A stretch of DNA of 45,691 nucleotides from Chlorobaculum sp. Lineage in GTDB: Bacteria; Bacteroidota; Chlorobiia; Chlorobiales; Chlorobiaceae. This document shows, in pieces, positions 43,829-45,691 of the stretch; the first letter of the stretch is position 1; each line of letters opens with the position of its first letter. The stretch lies in the NCBI GenBank assembly GCA_013334655.1, contig JAAXXD010000012.1, positions 1 through 45,691 on the forward strand. The letters run 5' to 3'. A program made the translations under genes and the position numbers. Under the pieces are notes generated by a model that was not told the DNA's origin, did no database searches, and worked only from the letters and a program-made list of their open reading frames with translations.

Positions 43829-45519
43829 CAGGATTCAGGAGAAGATGCAGAGTTGGTAGGATTATTAGAATGCGAAATGTTAAGATTGGAAATAAAAACT
43901 TTTGGATCAAGTCCCCATTTTATGATGACTTTTATAGCTAACGCAAAGGACTCATGAACTTGCGGAATATTTTCAAGCAATGGCAAAATTATGGTTAAAG
44001 CCTCTTCAATACAAGACAACGACTTTTGACGATCATTAAATCCTTCCTGATATATATTTCCAAGATTCACTAGTATCATAGCAACATCCGGAAAATGCAT
44101 CAGAGGATTGCTTTCTGCTAATTCTCGCCTAATCGACAAAGCCTCCAGAAAATTCTTTTCTGCCGCTGTAAACTCTTTTTGATCACTTTGGAGAGCTGCC
44201 AGATTATTCAACAAAACCGCAAGATCATCTATATAGACTTGAGGATTGCTATTTACTAACTTTTGGCAAATTATTAGGGCTTCTTCATAATTATTTTGCG
44301 CCTCAGTAAAATCATTTCTATCACGCTGTAACCATGCTAAACTATTTAACGTAGTTGCCAATTCTTTCCAATATTCAAGTGAATTATCAGTTACCAGCTC
44401 TCGAAAAATATTCAATGCTTTCTGATAGTTCTTTTCCGCCTCAGCATAATTTCCTTTTTTCCCTTGCGACATAGCGAGATTGTTTATTATCCCAGCTATA
44501 TCCGCCAAATAACGCTTTGATTTATTGGGTATATGCTCAAGAGCAAAATTCAGCGCTGAACAAAATCCATTCTCTGCCTTTTCAAGTTCATTCTTATAAA
44601 AAAACAATAAAGCCAGATTATTTTGAACAGCAACAGTTTTTTGTGTCCAAGCTTCTGGATTTTGCGCCATCAGTGGGCTTAATTGATTCAAAGCTTTGCT
44701 ATAAAACTGTTCTGCCTTTTTTAACTCGCCATAATACCAGTATGCATCCGCTAAAACTTTGCAATAATCAGGTTTCTGAGTATCAACAAACCCGCCATAT
44801 TCATCAATCAGAGACTGAACCATCCTCGTCATCCCCGGAATCTTTACATACACCTTCAGCAATTCAAGCACGATGTCGTTGGCCAGCTTTTCGGGCGACT
44901 GAATCTTCTTCAGTTCGTCGAACTGCTTCTCCAGCAGCTTCAGGCGGGCTTCGAGGGGGCGGAGGTCGCGGTTGGCCTGGACGGTTTCGTGGGCGATGTA
45001 ACGCATCGCGGAGCCGTCGGTATCGGCGGTTTCAGTGTCGTGCTCGAAGTAGAGATTCGCCCCGATCCGCTGGTTGTAAAGGTCGATGGCGAAACGGCTC
45101 ATCAGCGGCAGGGTTTTGAATGAAATCCAGAAAAAGAGCGGCACGCCCACCTCGGCAAGGGCTTCCCGTGAGAAGTTGAGCATGGTCAGCATCTCTGGAT
45201 TCTCCCACATCGCGCGTTCGAGGCCGACGCAGATGATGCCCTTCGTCTCGGGATGCGCCGCCTTCAACCGCCGGAGCTGCTCAGCCGGGTACATATCGGG
45301 CGGCGACGCCTTCGACCAGTCGTGAATCTGCACCGGCGTCTCCTTGCCGCGCAGCACCTGCTGAAGCTCCGCATTGAACCGCCGCTGAACCAGCTCATCA
45401 TTCGTCACTGCAAACCGGAACGCCCCGCCCACCGTATCAGTAAAATACCGCGCCGCGCTCTCAAGACTTTCCGCCCAGGTGCGCTGGTCGTCCCTGATTG
45501 TTTCCTCAGGCTGCTTCAT
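43828..45519 (-). CDS. TPR-repeat protein with N-terminal degenerate NTPase-like domain
   Basis: A 563-residue soluble protein. Residues 1-~160 form an alpha/beta domain (GGAFRFAVTNDELVQRRF, ETKGIICVGLERAMW, EVGVPLFFWISFKTL, FAIDLYNQRIGANLYFE) that recalls the N-terminal region of STAND/conflict-type TPR proteins but has no Walker A loop. Residues 180-245 are a charged linker or coiled coil. Residues ~250-530 contain six ~44-residue TPR units with the repeated core NNLAxLxxxxxxxxxAExxYxxAL. The TPR half is AT-rich while the first ~215 codons are GC-rich like the chromosome. It starts inside the stop of the upstream gene (ATGA) and is coupled to the HXXEE pseudogene below. Confidence 0.8.
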   Translation of the reverse strand: MKQPEETIRDDQRTWAESLESAARYFTDTVGGAFRFAVTNDELVQRRFNAELQQVLRGKETPVQIHDWSKASPPDMYPAEQLRRLKAAHPETKGIICVGLERAMWENPEMLTMLNFSREALAEVGVPLFFWISFKTLPLMSRFAIDLYNQRIGANLYFEHDTETADTDGSAMRYIAHETVQANRDLRPLEARLKLLEKQFDELKKIQSPEKLANDIVLELLKVYVKIPGMTRMVQSLIDEYGGFVDTQKPDYCKVLADAYWYYGELKKAEQFYSKALNQLSPLMAQNPEAWTQKTVAVQNNLALLFFYKNELEKAENGFCSALNFALEHIPNKSKRYLADIAGIINNLAMSQGKKGNYAEAEKNYQKALNIFRELVTDNSLEYWKELATTLNSLAWLQRDRNDFTEAQNNYEEALIICQKLVNSNPQVYIDDLAVLLNNLAALQSDQKEFTAAEKNFLEALSIRRELAESNPLMHFPDVAMILVNLGNIYQEGFNDRQKSLSCIEEALTIILPLLENIPQVHESFALAIKVIIKWGLDPKVFISNLNISHSNNPTNSASSPES

Positions 45520-45691
45520 GGGATCATCTTCCGCTCTTCGAGAATGCTTCGCACGATGGGATGAACATCACTCCAGCCTTCATCATTATAGCTGAGAATG
45601 CAAAGGTTCTGCCGGAGATCGAGCGCCGCTTCAGTGTTATCGACCTTTTTGGTCTCGCTGAGAGCGATGCTTTTCAATGTCTCATAATACT
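45516..45691 (-). CDS. unidentified gene, C-terminal 57 residues only
   Basis: The frame runs off the right edge and reads, from the visible part, SIALSETKKVDNTEAAL, LRQNLCILSYNDEGWSDVHP, IVRSILEERKMIP. Its stop overlaps the TPR gene start by 4 nt, so the two are coupled and probably act together. Too little is seen to name a family. Confidence 0.6.
   Translation of the reverse strand, partial: YYETLKSIALSETKKVDNTEAALDLRQNLCILSYNDEGWSDVHPIVRSILEERKMIP

Overview
The window looks like chromosome of a green sulfur bacterium, most likely Chlorobaculum or a close Chlorobi relative. The evidence is a bacteriochlorophyll synthase (bchG) next to trpD, GC-rich coding sequence, weak Shine-Dalgarno sites, a CarB subunit split into separate genes, a SudBA/NfnAB-like flavoprotein pair, and many palindromic intergenic repeats. 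The assignment rests on gene content and protein resemblance only; no database was searched.

Layout. 1-3194 (minus): an ECF-type nickel/cobalt importer (cbiM-cbiQ-cbiO, cbiO cut by the window edge) led by an outer-membrane barrel gene. A near-perfect 11-bp inverted repeat in front of that gene is a candidate NikR operator. 3195-3836 has no gene and holds composite palindromic repeats. 3837-6674 (minus): sudB-like, gltA/sudA-like and nikR in one run. 6869-9688 (plus): hisH, hisA, scpB, rluB. 9763-12568: a helix-hairpin-helix/beta-barrel protein and a four-helix-bundle suffix protein. 12636-15263 (minus): ribBA-glyA. 15495-28648: mostly plus-strand housekeeping genes (the C-terminal half of carB, two ferritin-like proteins, glgP, pyrD, ispF, a probable PPi-dependent pfk, ilvE, holB), interrupted by minus-strand metallophosphoesterase and ABC permease genes.

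28650-31030 is a sharply AT-rich island with two minus-strand genes: a DUF4062 domain fused to a NagB-like (sugar-phosphate isomerase fold) domain whose catalytic residues are replaced, followed by a short-chain dehydrogenase. This is my best candidate for an undescribed, possibly defence-related, system. 31102-41331 returns to core genes: cutA, an M24 aminopeptidase, trpD, bchG, rpmB, rnhA, a membrane-anchored hypothetical, tilS, psd, tatA, recN.

41332-45691 is accessory: repeat-rich spacer with gene remnants, an orphan 379-aa gene, a solitary MNT nucleotidyltransferase, an HXXEE membrane-protein pseudogene with two in-frame TAA stops, and a TPR protein whose TPR half is AT-rich while its N-terminal half is GC-rich. 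An unidentified gene runs off the right edge.

Two repeat families stand out. One consists of arrays with a strict 9-nt period (GTGGACNNN or GGGACNNNN type), usually as facing arms of a hairpin, at five intergenic sites. The other is a dispersed ~107-bp element, present twice, whose outer arms and apical hairpin differ between copies but stay self-complementary.
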